Below, one piece after another: positions 30,673-38,658 of a stretch of DNA of 43,065 nt. Numbering within the stretch: position 1 is the first letter of the stretch; the number at the start of each line of letters is the position of its first letter. Both the position numbers and the translations under genes were made by a program. Source of the stretch: Natrialbaceae archaeon (GTDB lineage Archaea; Halobacteriota; Halobacteria; Halobacteriales; Natrialbaceae); NCBI GenBank assembly GCA_003559215.1, contig PWMF01000011.1:1-43065 (forward strand), written 5' to 3'. The notes under the pieces were generated by a model, which was not told the DNA's origin, did no database searches, and saw only the letters and a list, made by a program, of their open reading frames with translations.

Positions 30673-31413
30673 GTGAGCTCGATCGTCGACATGGAACACG
30701 TGACGTTTTCTTACGGCGAGACCGTCGCCGTCAGAGACGTCTCGCTGACGATCGACGCGGGAGATTTCCTCGGGCTGGTCGGACCGAACGGCTCGGGGAA
30801 GACGACGCTGTTACACCTGATTCTCGGCCTGCATAGCCCCGACAGCGGGCGGATCGAACTGTTCGGCCAGCCGGTCGACGAGTTCGACCAGGGCGAGCGC
30901 ATCGGCTACGTCTCCCAGAAGGCCACGAGTCGCGGCGGGACGATGCCCGTTACCGTCCGTGAAGCGGTCACGATGGGACGGTTCGCCCACGCCGGCCACT
31001 CGCGGCTGACCGACACCGACCGCGAGATCGTCGAGGACGCCATCGAAACGGTCGGCATCACCGATTTGGCCGACCGGCGGATCAACGCGCTCTCGGGCGG
31101 ACAGCGCCAGCGCGCCTACATCGCACGAGCGCTTGCCTCCGAGGCCGACCTGCTGGCGCTGGACGAACCCACCGTCGGCGTCGACGCCGAGTCCCGGGAC
31201 GCGTTCTACAAGCTGCTCGACTCGCTCAACGACGACGGGATCACGATCGTCCTGATCGAGCACGACATCGGCGTCGTCACCGACCGGGCGGACCGAGTCG
31301 CCTGCATCAACACGGAGCTGTTCCACCACGGAGACACGGAATCGTTCGTCGAAAGCGACGCCTTGGAGCAGGCGTACGGAACGACCGGGCAGGTCGTCCA
31401 CCACCACCACTGA
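30673..31413 (+). CDS. znuC: Zn/Mn ABC transporter ATP-binding protein
   Basis: A 246-aa ABC ATPase from GTG 30673. Walker A is VGPNGSGKTTLL (residues 36-47), Q-loop in YVSQKA, signature LSGGQRQR, Walker B LLALDEPTVGVD and H-switch IEHDIG. The closest family is ZnuC/TroB/MntB, by FSYGETVAVRDVSL and SQKATSRGGTMPVTVREAV. The protein ends in VVHHHH, a natural four-His tail that may sense cytosolic metal. Next gene starts in its stop (TGATG), so ATPase and permease are translationally coupled. 55 nt after znuA. Confidence 0.95.
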   Translation: MSSIVDMEHVTFSYGETVAVRDVSLTIDAGDFLGLVGPNGSGKTTLLHLILGLHSPDSGRIELFGQPVDEFDQGERIGYVSQKATSRGGTMPVTVREAVTMGRFAHAGHSRLTDTDREIVEDAIETVGITDLADRRINALSGGQRQRAYIARALASEADLLALDEPTVGVDAESRDAFYKLLDSLNDDGITIVLIEHDIGVVTDRADRVACINTELFHHGDTESFVESDALEQAYGTTGQVVHHHH

Positions 31414-32429
31414 TGGAGCGGACAACCAGACGCCACCTCGAGCGGATCGGAATCGCGCTCACGGGGCTGTTCGCGGTCGTGATGATGATCTTTCTGGCCC
31501 TCGAGTGGCTCCAGGAGTACCCCTACGCGGGGACGCTGTACGATCAGTACACGGTCGCCGGAATGTGGCTCGACTACTACCTCGGAACGAGCGTCTTCGG
31601 CTACTCGTTTATGCTGCGGTCGATCGCGACGGGCGTGCTCGTCGGGATCGCCGCCCCGCTGGTCGGTACCTACCTCGTTCACCGAGAGATGGCTCTGATC
31701 GGCGAAACCCTCGCTCACACCGCGTTCGCGGGGGTCGCCATCGGGCTGCTCTTTAGCGCGACGACCGACTGGGACGGCTCCCTGCTCGTCTCCGCGCTCG
31801 TCGTCGCCGTGGTCGGCGCGTTGCTCGTCCAGTTTCTGTCCGAGCGGACGAACACCTACGGCGACGTGCCGATCGCGATCATGCTCACCGGCAGCTTCGC
31901 CGTCGGGACGCTGATCATCAGCTACGGTCGCGGCGGCTTCTCGGGGGTGAGTATCGAGGACTACCTGTTCGGGAGCGCGGCCGTCATCCCCGCCGAGGGC
32001 GCGCGGCTGGTCGCGATCCTGACCGTCGCAGTCGTCGGCGTCGTCGCGCTCACCTACAAGCAGCTGCTCTTCATCACGTTCGACGAGCAGGCCGCCCGGG
32101 TCGCCCGCCTCAACGTCACCTGGTACAACACGCTGCTCATCGTGATGACCGCCGTCGTCGTCGTCGGCGCCATGCAGATCATGGGCGTTATTCTCGTCGC
32201 CGCAATGCTCGTCATCCCGGTCGCAGCGGCCTCCCAAGTCGCCCACGGGTTCCGCGAGACGCTCTCGCTGTCGATCCTGTTCGGCCAGGTGTCAGTGCTC
32301 GGCGGGTTCGGCTTCGCGATCTCGCAGGGACTGCCACCCGGCGGGTCGATCGTCGTCGTGGCGATCGGGATCTACGCGCTGGCGATCCTGGCCTCGAGCC
32401 GGGCCAGCAGCGCGATCTCGATGCATTAG
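31413..32429 (+). CDS. znuB: Zn/Mn ABC transporter permease
   Basis: A 338-aa ABC-3 family permease with eight to nine membrane segments, first at about residues 11-30 and later ones from 62 to 335. Conserved parts: LIGETLAHTAFAGVAIG (about residues 93-109), the cytoplasmic coupling region FDEQAARVARLNVTWYN, VVVVGAMQIMGVILVAAMLV and GGFGFAISQGLPPGGSIVVV. It is longer than bacterial ZnuB (about 260 aa) because of an N-terminal extension with one extra helix and a loop around residues 35-60. Forms the channel for the metal delivered by the lipoprotein encoded upstream. Confidence 0.94.
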   Translation: MERTTRRHLERIGIALTGLFAVVMMIFLALEWLQEYPYAGTLYDQYTVAGMWLDYYLGTSVFGYSFMLRSIATGVLVGIAAPLVGTYLVHREMALIGETLAHTAFAGVAIGLLFSATTDWDGSLLVSALVVAVVGALLVQFLSERTNTYGDVPIAIMLTGSFAVGTLIISYGRGGFSGVSIEDYLFGSAAVIPAEGARLVAILTVAVVGVVALTYKQLLFITFDEQAARVARLNVTWYNTLLIVMTAVVVVGAMQIMGVILVAAMLVIPVAAASQVAHGFRETLSLSILFGQVSVLGGFGFAISQGLPPGGSIVVVAIGIYALAILASSRASSAISMH

Positions 32430-32489
32430 GTTCCCAGGCTGCGGGAGCACGCTACACGTTTAACCCGTTGCTCGTCAAACACTCGAGCG

Positions 32490-34586
32490 ATGGGACGGTT
32501 ATCCGACCTCTTTGCACCCGAGACCGTCGCCGTGGTCGGCGCCACCGACCGCGAGGGCGCCGTCGGCCGGGCAATCCTCGAGAACCTGCGAGACGAGTTC
32601 GCAGGCGAGGTGATCCCGGTCAACCCTAACCGCGACGAGGTCCTCGGGCTCGAGTGTTATCGCGACGTACAGGCCGCGCCGCCGATCGATCTGGCGGTGG
32701 TCGTCGTTCCGCCGACGGTCGTGATCGACGCGATCGAGGACGTCGCCGAGGCGGGCACCGACGACGTCGTCGTCATCACTGCCGGCTTCTCGGAGACGGG
32801 GGGCGAGGGCGCCGAACGGGAGCGCCGGCTCCGCGAGATCGCCGCGGAGTACGACCTCAACGTCGTGGGGCCGAACAGCCTCGGTGTGATGTCGACGCCG
32901 TCCAACATGAACGCCACGTTCGGCCCGGAGGACGCCCTCGAGGGTTCGATCTCCTTTATGAGCCAGTCGGGGGCCTTTATTACGGCCGTACTCGACTGGG
33001 CCAACGAACAGGGGATCGGCTTCCAGGACGTCGTCTCGCTCGGCAACAAGACGGTACTCGACGAGACGGACTTCGTCCGAGAGTGGGGCCAGGACCCCAA
33101 TACGGACGTCATCATCGGCTACCTCGAGGACATCGACGACGGACAGGGGTTCGTTCGGGCGGCTCGCGAGGTGACCGACGACACCCCGATCGTCCTCGTC
33201 AAGTCCGGCCGCACCGACGCCGGCGCGCAGGCGGCTTCCTCGCATACTGGGGCGATCGCCGGCAGCGAACGCGCCTACGAGGCCGGTCTCGAGCAGGCGG
33301 GCGTAGTGCGGGCGACATCGGTCCAAGAGCTGTTCGACTACGCCCGAGCGCTGTCGGGGCTGCCCGTGCCCGAGACCGACGGCGTCGCGGTCGTCACCAA
33401 CGCCGGCGGCCCCGGCGTACTCACGACCGACGCAGTCGGGGACTCCTCGCTCCGGATGGCCGATTTTACCGACGAGACGATCGACGCGCTCGCCGAGGCG
33501 ATGCCCGACGAGGCCAACGTCTACAACCCGATCGACGCCATCGGCGACGCCGACATCGAGCGCTTCCGCGAGGCGCTGGACATCGCGCTCGAGGACCCGA
33601 ACGTCGGGAGCGCGGTCGTCGTCAGCGCGCCGACCGCCGTGTTGCAGTACGACAAGCTCGCCGAGGTCGTCATCGAAAAACGCGAGGAGTACGGGAAACC
33701 CGTCGTCACCTGCCTGATGGGCGGCCAGCGCGCTCGAGCCGCCGAGGAGGTGCTCCGGGAGTTCGGGATCCCGAACTACTTCGACCCTTCCCGCGCGGTT
33801 GCGGGACTCGACGCGCTCGCGCGCCACCGCGACATCGGCGACCGGGCGATCGACGAGCCGGCCGAGTTCGACGTCGACCGCGACCGTGCTCGAGAGATCT
33901 TGGCGCGGGCCCGCGACCGCGACGACAACCGCCTCGGCGTCGAGTCGATGGACCTGCTCGAGGCCTACGGCATCCCGACGCCCGAGGGCGAGATCGTCGA
34001 CGACCCCGACCGGGCACGCGACGTCGCCGAGTCGATCGAGGGCGACGTCGTGATGAAGATCGTCAGCCCCGACATCTCCCATAAGTCGGATATCGGAGGC
34101 GTCAAGATCGGCGTCAGCGACGACGATGTCTACGACGCATACGAGGACGTCGTCGCGCGGGCGCGCAACTACCAGCCCGACGCGACGATCCTCGGAGTGC
34201 AGGTCCAGGAAATGCTCGATCTCGACGAGTCGACGGAGACGATCGTCGGGATGAACCGGGATCCGCAGTTCGGTCCCCTACTCCTCTTCGGCCTGGGCGG
34301 GATCTTCGTCGAGATCCTCGAGGACACCTCGGTCCGGGTCGCCCCGATCGGCGAGGGAGAGGCTCGCGAGATGGTCGACGAGATCCGGGCGGCGCCGCTG
34401 TTGCGCGGCGCCCGCGGGCGCGAGCCGGCCGACGTCGAGAGCATCGTCGAGACGGTCCAGCGGCTCTCACAGCTGGTCACCGACTTCCCATCGATCCTCG
34501 AACTCGACGTCAACCCCCTCGTCGCCGGCCCCGATGGCGTACAGGCGATCGACCTCCGACTCACCGTCGACACCGACGAACTATGA
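32490..34586 (+). CDS. acd: Acetate-CoA ligase (ADP-forming), fused alpha-beta
   Basis: A 698-aa protein joining both subunits of the archaeal ADP-forming acyl-CoA synthetase. The alpha part has a CoA-binding domain (TVAVVGATDREGAVGRAIL, residues 12-30), a ligase domain with SQSGAF and the phospho-His in SSHTGAIAG (H252). The beta part is an ATP-grasp domain (MKIVSPDISHKSDIGGVKIGV; LLLFGLGGIFVEIL). It makes acetate and ATP from acetyl-CoA, ADP and phosphate, the haloarchaeal route of acetate overflow; other acyl-CoAs are possible. 60 nt after znuB and ending in a 4-nt overlap with a DRTGG gene. No acetate symporter nearby. Confidence 0.95.
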   Translation: MGRLSDLFAPETVAVVGATDREGAVGRAILENLRDEFAGEVIPVNPNRDEVLGLECYRDVQAAPPIDLAVVVVPPTVVIDAIEDVAEAGTDDVVVITAGFSETGGEGAERERRLREIAAEYDLNVVGPNSLGVMSTPSNMNATFGPEDALEGSISFMSQSGAFITAVLDWANEQGIGFQDVVSLGNKTVLDETDFVREWGQDPNTDVIIGYLEDIDDGQGFVRAAREVTDDTPIVLVKSGRTDAGAQAASSHTGAIAGSERAYEAGLEQAGVVRATSVQELFDYARALSGLPVPETDGVAVVTNAGGPGVLTTDAVGDSSLRMADFTDETIDALAEAMPDEANVYNPIDAIGDADIERFREALDIALEDPNVGSAVVVSAPTAVLQYDKLAEVVIEKREEYGKPVVTCLMGGQRARAAEEVLREFGIPNYFDPSRAVAGLDALARHRDIGDRAIDEPAEFDVDRDRAREILARARDRDDNRLGVESMDLLEAYGIPTPEGEIVDDPDRARDVAESIEGDVVMKIVSPDISHKSDIGGVKIGVSDDDVYDAYEDVVARARNYQPDATILGVQVQEMLDLDESTETIVGMNRDPQFGPLLLFGLGGIFVEILEDTSVRVAPIGEGEAREMVDEIRAAPLLRGARGREPADVESIVETVQRLSQLVTDFPSILELDVNPLVAGPDGVQAIDLRLTVDTDEL

Positions 34587-35698
34587 CTGACACCGACACC
34601 GACATCGACACCGACAGCGAATCGACCGCCGACAGCTCGCGGACGCCGATCCTCGTCGCCTCGCTCGAGGAGAGTACCGGAAAGACGGCGATCGCGCTGG
34701 CGCTCGCCAGCCTCGCCCGCGAGCGCGGCGAGGACGTCGGCTACATGAAACCGAAGGGCACCCGCCTGCAGAGCAACGTCGGGAAGACCTTAGACGAAGA
34801 CCCGATGCTCGCCAAGGAGCTGCTCGATCTCGAGGCCGAGATCCACGACCTCGAACCCGTGGTCTACTCGCCGACGTTCGTCGAGCAGGCGATCCGCGGC
34901 CGCGAGCAGCCCGACGAGATCCGCGACCGCGTTCGGGAAGCCTTCAGCGAGGTCTCCGCCGGCTACGATCGGATGATCCTCGAGGGCGGCGGCAGCTACG
35001 ACATCGGCGAGATCGTCGACCTCGCCGACGCCGACCTCGCGGAGTTGCTCGACGCCCGGGTCCTGCTGGTCGCACCCTACGAGGTCCCCGGCGACGCCGA
35101 CGACGTGCTGGCGGCGGCCCGAACCTTCGGCGACAGGCTCGCGGGCGTGGTCTTCAACGACGTTTCCGACGCAGCCTACGACGGGCTCGAGACCGACGTC
35201 GTCCCCTTCCTCGAGGGCCGAGGGATCGACGTCCACGGCGTGATCCCGAGCGAGCGGACGCTCGCGGGCGTCACTGTCGCTGAACTGGCGGACGAACTCG
35301 GCGCGTCGACGCTCGTCGACGCGGGCGACGACGCCTACGTCGAGCGCTTCACTGTCGGGGCGATGGGCGCCGACAGCGCCCTGCGACACTTCCGCCGGAC
35401 GAAAGACGCCGCGGTCATCACCGGCGGCGACCGCGCCGAGATCCACACGGCCGCGCTCGAGGCGCCCGGCGTCCGCTGTCTCATCCTTACGGGCGGACAC
35501 CGTCCCTCGGGCGCGATCGTCGGCCAGGCGACCGAGAAGGGGATGCCGATCCTCTCGGTCCAGACGGATACGCTGACGACGGTCGAACGAGCCGAGGATG
35601 TCATCAGAAGCGGGCGCACCCGCGACGCCGAGACGGTCGAGCGGATGGCGGAGCTGCTGGCCGATCACGCGACCGTCGACGAACTACTCGAGGGGTAG
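34583..35698 (+). CDS. DRTGG-domain protein, phosphotransacetylase N-terminal-like (COG0857)
   Basis: A 371-aa protein from ATG 34583, overlapping the acd stop (ATGA). After an acidic leader (DTDTDIDTDSEST) it has a dethiobiotin-synthetase-like P-loop domain: LVASLEESTGKTAIALALA (residues about 25-43), YMKPKGTRLQ, LEGGGSYDIGEIVDL. From about 235 follows a DRTGG domain (FTVGAMGADSALRHFRRTKD, AVITGGDRAEIHTAAL, LILTGGHRPS). The same pair forms the N-terminus of bacterial Pta, without the phosphotransacetylase domain itself. In haloarchaea the gene regularly sits beside acd, so it may regulate or act with the ligase. Enzymatic activity unknown. Confidence 0.9.
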   Translation: MTDTDTDIDTDSESTADSSRTPILVASLEESTGKTAIALALASLARERGEDVGYMKPKGTRLQSNVGKTLDEDPMLAKELLDLEAEIHDLEPVVYSPTFVEQAIRGREQPDEIRDRVREAFSEVSAGYDRMILEGGGSYDIGEIVDLADADLAELLDARVLLVAPYEVPGDADDVLAAARTFGDRLAGVVFNDVSDAAYDGLETDVVPFLEGRGIDVHGVIPSERTLAGVTVAELADELGASTLVDAGDDAYVERFTVGAMGADSALRHFRRTKDAAVITGGDRAEIHTAALEAPGVRCLILTGGHRPSGAIVGQATEKGMPILSVQTDTLTTVERAEDVIRSGRTRDAETVERMAELLADHATVDELLEG

Positions 35699-35767
35699 CG
35701 CCCTCGATCGACGCCGATCGGGGCCGTCTGACCAAGAGTTAAGAGCCACCCATACATGACCCCTAAC

Positions 35768-36064
35768 ATGGACGACACGCACCAAGAGGTCACCTCGCTC
35801 GTCGGCCGCGAGGTGTACTCGAACAACGGCGTTTTCGTCGGTGAGGTCGAGGATCTTCAGCTCAATATCAGCGAGGAGACGATCGAGGGACTCGCGCTCG
35901 GCAACTTAAACGAGGAGTTGTTCCGCCAGGAGGCCCGCGCCGGAAAGGGCGTCATCGTCCCCTACCGCTGGGTCCGGTCGGTCGGGGACGTCATTCTGAT
36001 CAACGATGTCGTCGAGCGCGTCCGCGATCCCGACGACGAAGAAGAAGACGAGATCGTCGCCTAA
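35768..36064 (+). CDS. PRC-barrel domain protein
   Basis: A 98-aa single PRC barrel, as in the RimM C-terminus and archaeal CdpB-type cell-division proteins. It starts MDDTHQEVTSLVGREVYSN; strands follow in GVFVGEVEDLQLNISEETIEG, ALGNLNEELF and GVIVPYRWVRSVGDVILIN. The tail is acidic. Start: an ATG four codons earlier exists, but a TATA-like GTTAAGA at 35738-35744 predicts transcription start close to 35766, so 35768 as leaderless start is preferred. It is close to haloarchaeal CdpB1-like proteins, an FtsZ1-SepF linked system, though I cannot confirm orthology. Converges with the DHH gene (1 nt gap). Confidence 0.85.
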   Translation: MDDTHQEVTSLVGREVYSNNGVFVGEVEDLQLNISEETIEGLALGNLNEELFRQEARAGKGVIVPYRWVRSVGDVILINDVVERVRDPDDEEEDEIVA

Positions 36065-37516
36065 TCAATTACCGTTCGAACCCTCGCTGCCGTCGACACC
36101 CATCGCGTCGAACAGCGTCCGCTTGACCGCTTCTTCGGTGAGCTCGAGCAGGGTGTCCCGAGTGCCTTCCGAGATCTCGATCCCGGTGAAGATGCCCAGC
36201 GGGATCTCCGCGCTGGCCTGCGTGGAGTGGCCCGCCGTCTCGCCCATCTCGCCGTAGGCGTCGTCGAGGACCTTTCCGATGTTGATGCGGATGTCCTTCG
36301 AGCGGCCCGCGAGGAAGATCGTCTCGTCGGCGATGCCGAAGACGGCGGTCGTCGTCACGCCCTCGAGGTCGAGCAGGTGGCCCGCGGCCTGGGTCAGCGC
36401 CTCGCGGTCTCGGACGAAACCGGCGTTCGAGACGAGGTGGCTGCCCTGGACGTCGCGGTTGGTGATCGCTTCGGCGAGGACGTCTAGCGTCTCTGGAGAC
36501 ATCGACGGCGACTCCACCTGCTCTAAGGTGTCGTGGTTCGCGAAGGGGTAGAGGTAGGCGGCGGCGGTGAGGTCGGCGGGGGTCGTGTCGCGTTTGAAAT
36601 CCAGGGTCTCCGCACGGATGCCGTACAGCAAGGCGGTGGCGACCTCTTCGGAGACGTTCATGTCGAACTCCTGGATGTACTTCGTCATGATCGTCGACGT
36701 CGAGGACATGTTCGGGCGGATGTCGACGAACTCGGGATCGTAGGTCTCCTCGGCCTCGTGATGGTCGATAATGATGTCGATCTCGAGGTTCATCTCGGAG
36801 GAGGTCGCGTGATCGACCAGCGCGACGGTGTCGTACTCGCCAGGGTCGTCGATCTCCTCCCACTGGATCAGATCGATCCCAAGCAGGTTGACGAACGCCC
36901 TGTTTTCCTGGTGGCCGACGTCGCCCAGGTAGACGATGTCGGCCTCGACGTCGAGGTGGTCGGCGATCGCCTGCAGGGCTGCGGCGCTGGCGATCGAGTC
37001 GGGGTCCGGACTGTCCTGAGTGAGAATCGCCATCCGCGAGTCGGTCTCCTCGACCAGCCGGGCGAGTTTCCCCGCGTTGTACTCGAGCTCGCCCGACTCG
37101 AGCGCCCGGAGGGCGGACTCGGCGATCACCGAGGAGGGATTGATGACGATGTCGGCGCCGAGATCGGAGAGTTCGTCGCCCGAGACGGGGTCGCTCGCCC
37201 GCGCGACGAGGAACTGGCTCTCGTCGTTTCTCGTACGGATGTGCTCGACGGCGGCCTTGTTCGCTTCGACGTCGGAGGCGAGAATCAGGACGACGTCCCG
37301 CTCGGCGACGAGGTCGGCGGCCTCGGGCTCGCGGATGTCGGCGGTGCGGGCGTCCAGGTCCTGGTCGCGCAGGGATTCGACGCGGCTCTCGTCGCGATCG
37401 ATGATCACGACGTCCTTTCCCTGCTCGACGAGTTCCTCGGCGACGGCGTAGCCGACGCTCCCGCAGCCGAGAATCGCATAGTCCGAGATTGACGAAATAG
37501 TAACCCCCGTGCTCAT
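36065..37516 (-). CDS. RCK_N (TrkA-N)-DHH phosphoesterase fusion
   Basis: A 483-aa protein. Residues 11-140 are a TrkA-N Rossmann domain (AILGCGSVGYAVAEELVEQG with D40 at the end of strand 2, VVIIDRDESRV). From about 160 follows a DHH phosphoesterase domain: AILTQDSPDPDSIASA (D-x-D at 168-174), VALVDHA (D235, H236) and IIIDHHEAEE (251-253), then a DHHA1 part with HSTQASAEIPLGIF (motif GGHxxA changed to HSTQASA). Family enzymes cleave cyclic dinucleotides, pAp or oligonucleotides; with an RCK_N domain the ligand may be NAD(H) or c-di-AMP, as inferred from potassium-transport regulators. Start is 37516, giving MSTGVTISSISDY. Confidence 0.9.
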   Translation of the reverse strand: MSTGVTISSISDYAILGCGSVGYAVAEELVEQGKDVVIIDRDESRVESLRDQDLDARTADIREPEAADLVAERDVVLILASDVEANKAAVEHIRTRNDESQFLVARASDPVSGDELSDLGADIVINPSSVIAESALRALESGELEYNAGKLARLVEETDSRMAILTQDSPDPDSIASAAALQAIADHLDVEADIVYLGDVGHQENRAFVNLLGIDLIQWEEIDDPGEYDTVALVDHATSSEMNLEIDIIIDHHEAEETYDPEFVDIRPNMSSTSTIMTKYIQEFDMNVSEEVATALLYGIRAETLDFKRDTTPADLTAAAYLYPFANHDTLEQVESPSMSPETLDVLAEAITNRDVQGSHLVSNAGFVRDREALTQAAGHLLDLEGVTTTAVFGIADETIFLAGRSKDIRINIGKVLDDAYGEMGETAGHSTQASAEIPLGIFTGIEISEGTRDTLLELTEEAVKRTLFDAMGVDGSEGSNGN

Positions 37517-37628
37517 GTGAGAGTGTGGTCGAACCGACCGTACTTAACGGTCCCGAAGATTGGAACGTCGGCGCACGCTCGAGGAGAAGCCGTTTGGAGA
37601 CGCCTGACACGGCGCCTCCCAAGGGAAA

Positions 37629-37641
37629 CGTATATTTATCC
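37629..37641 (+). promoter_or_regulatory. TATA box of tRNA-Lys
   Basis: CGTATATTTATCC, centred about 28 nt upstream of the tRNA 5' end, is an unusually AT-rich run in this GC-rich region and a good stable-RNA promoter. Confidence 0.6.
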
Positions 37642-37663
37642 AGGTCCGAAAGTCGGAGGTACA

Positions 37664-37737
37664 GGGCCGGTAGCTCAGTCCGGCAGAGCGTCTGACTCTT
37701 AATCAGACGGTCGCGTGTTCAAATCGCGCCCGGCCCG
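37664..37737 (+). tRNA. tRNA-Lys (anticodon CTT)
   Basis: A 74-nt cloverleaf: acceptor GGGCCGG pairs with CCGGCCC (37730-37736), D stem GCTC/GAGC, anticodon stem TCTGA/TCAGA with loop CTCTTAA (anticodon CTT), T stem GCGTG/CGCGC (one T-G pair) with loop TTCAAAT, and discriminator G. CCA is not encoded. No intron. Confidence 0.97.
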
Positions 37738-37775
37738 CTTTTGCGACGAACAACTTCGTGCGGAGCAAAGCGGCT

Positions 37776-37845
37776 AGAGCGATTTGAAGTAGACCAGAAC
37801 AGCGCAGCGTAGCGAGCGTTTCTGGGTGTAGTTCACAATCGCTCT
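37776..37845. repeat. Long imperfect inverted repeat downstream of tRNA-Lys
   Basis: Left arm 37776-37799 and right arm 37820-37845 pair in three blocks: AGAGCGATT with AATCGCTCT, TGAA with TTCA, and CCAGAA with TTCTGG, with small internal loops. The 20-nt loop contains AGCGCAGCGTAGCGAGCG, a GCG-type repeat. It starts 39 nt after the tRNA. Confidence 0.7.
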
Positions 37846-37921
37846 CGGCCCGGCACTCTCGAGAACCATCCCTCGAGCGCTCCGCAAGAGCGATATCGGT
37901 TCCGGCGGAGTGGACGGACGA

Positions 37922-38584
37922 ATGAGTATTATCGCGGAGTTTACCGTCCCGTCATCGGAGTTCGTCTTCGGCGACGTCTTCACCGAGGCACCCGACACCA
38001 CCATCGAACTCGAGCGCATCGTCCCGGCGACGGGGTCGATGATGCCGTACTTCTGGGTTCGGTGTGACGACCCGGAGGAAGTCGAACGGGCGATCCGAAC
38101 GCATCCGGCGGTCCACGATCTGACGCGACTGGATTCGGTCGACGACTACGCGCTCTATCGGGCGACCTGGGCCGGCGACGTTCACGACCTGCTGTACGGG
38201 ATCGGCGAGACCGACGGAGTGATTCTCGAGGCCTACAGCACCGACAGCTGGTTTTTTCGGCTGCGGTTCCCGAACCACGACGCGCTCGCGGGGTTCTACA
38301 ACTTCTGTACGGATCACGAGATTTCGGTTCACCTCGAACGAGTCTACTCGCTGTCCGAACACGTCAACTCGGGGCGACAGCTGGGACTGACGCCCGAACA
38401 GCGCACGGCACTCGTGCTCGCGCTCAATCAGGGGTACTTCGACACGCCGAGCGAGGCCTCCCTGTCGGAACTCGGAGCAGAGCTCGGAATCACCCAGCAG
38501 GCGATGTCCAAACGGATCCGAGGCGGGACCAAGCAGGTCCTCACAACGGTGTTGCTCGACTCGGTCGATCGAGCACCGAGATAG
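37922..38584 (+). CDS. Bat-like HTH_10 transcription regulator
   Basis: A 220-aa regulator starting MSIIAEFTVPSSEFVFGDVF. The N-terminal about 150 residues are the beta-rich BAT sensor-like domain (TFxVPxxEFxLGxxFxxxPxxxIELERIVP pattern, here PDTTIELERIVPATG) and the C-terminus is an HTH_10 domain: LTPEQRTALVLALNQGYFD (residues about 159-177), SLSELGAELGITQQAMSKRIR, which is a clear helix-turn-helix. It lacks the PAS and GAF domains of full Bat. Haloarchaea have many such regulators. Signal and targets unknown. Start at 37922, 12 nt after an alternative ATG. Confidence 0.9.
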   Translation: MSIIAEFTVPSSEFVFGDVFTEAPDTTIELERIVPATGSMMPYFWVRCDDPEEVERAIRTHPAVHDLTRLDSVDDYALYRATWAGDVHDLLYGIGETDGVILEAYSTDSWFFRLRFPNHDALAGFYNFCTDHEISVHLERVYSLSEHVNSGRQLGLTPEQRTALVLALNQGYFDTPSEASLSELGAELGITQQAMSKRIRGGTKQVLTTVLLDSVDRAPR

Positions 38585-38658
38585 CTCCCCGGATATAATT
38601 CCGTTGTTCGGACTACCCCTCGTACTATCCCGGTTTGTGCCGGACCCGTTCGTACGGA

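Noticed and set aside
36069-37622. Minus-strand 517-aa Arg-rich frame
   Set aside because: Same strand but another frame of the RCK_N-DHH gene, whose frame has full catalytic motifs.
37842-37852. Partial second copy of the tRNA 3' end (CGGCCCG) as an att site
   Set aside because: Only about 7 nt of GC-rich identity, too short to separate from chance.
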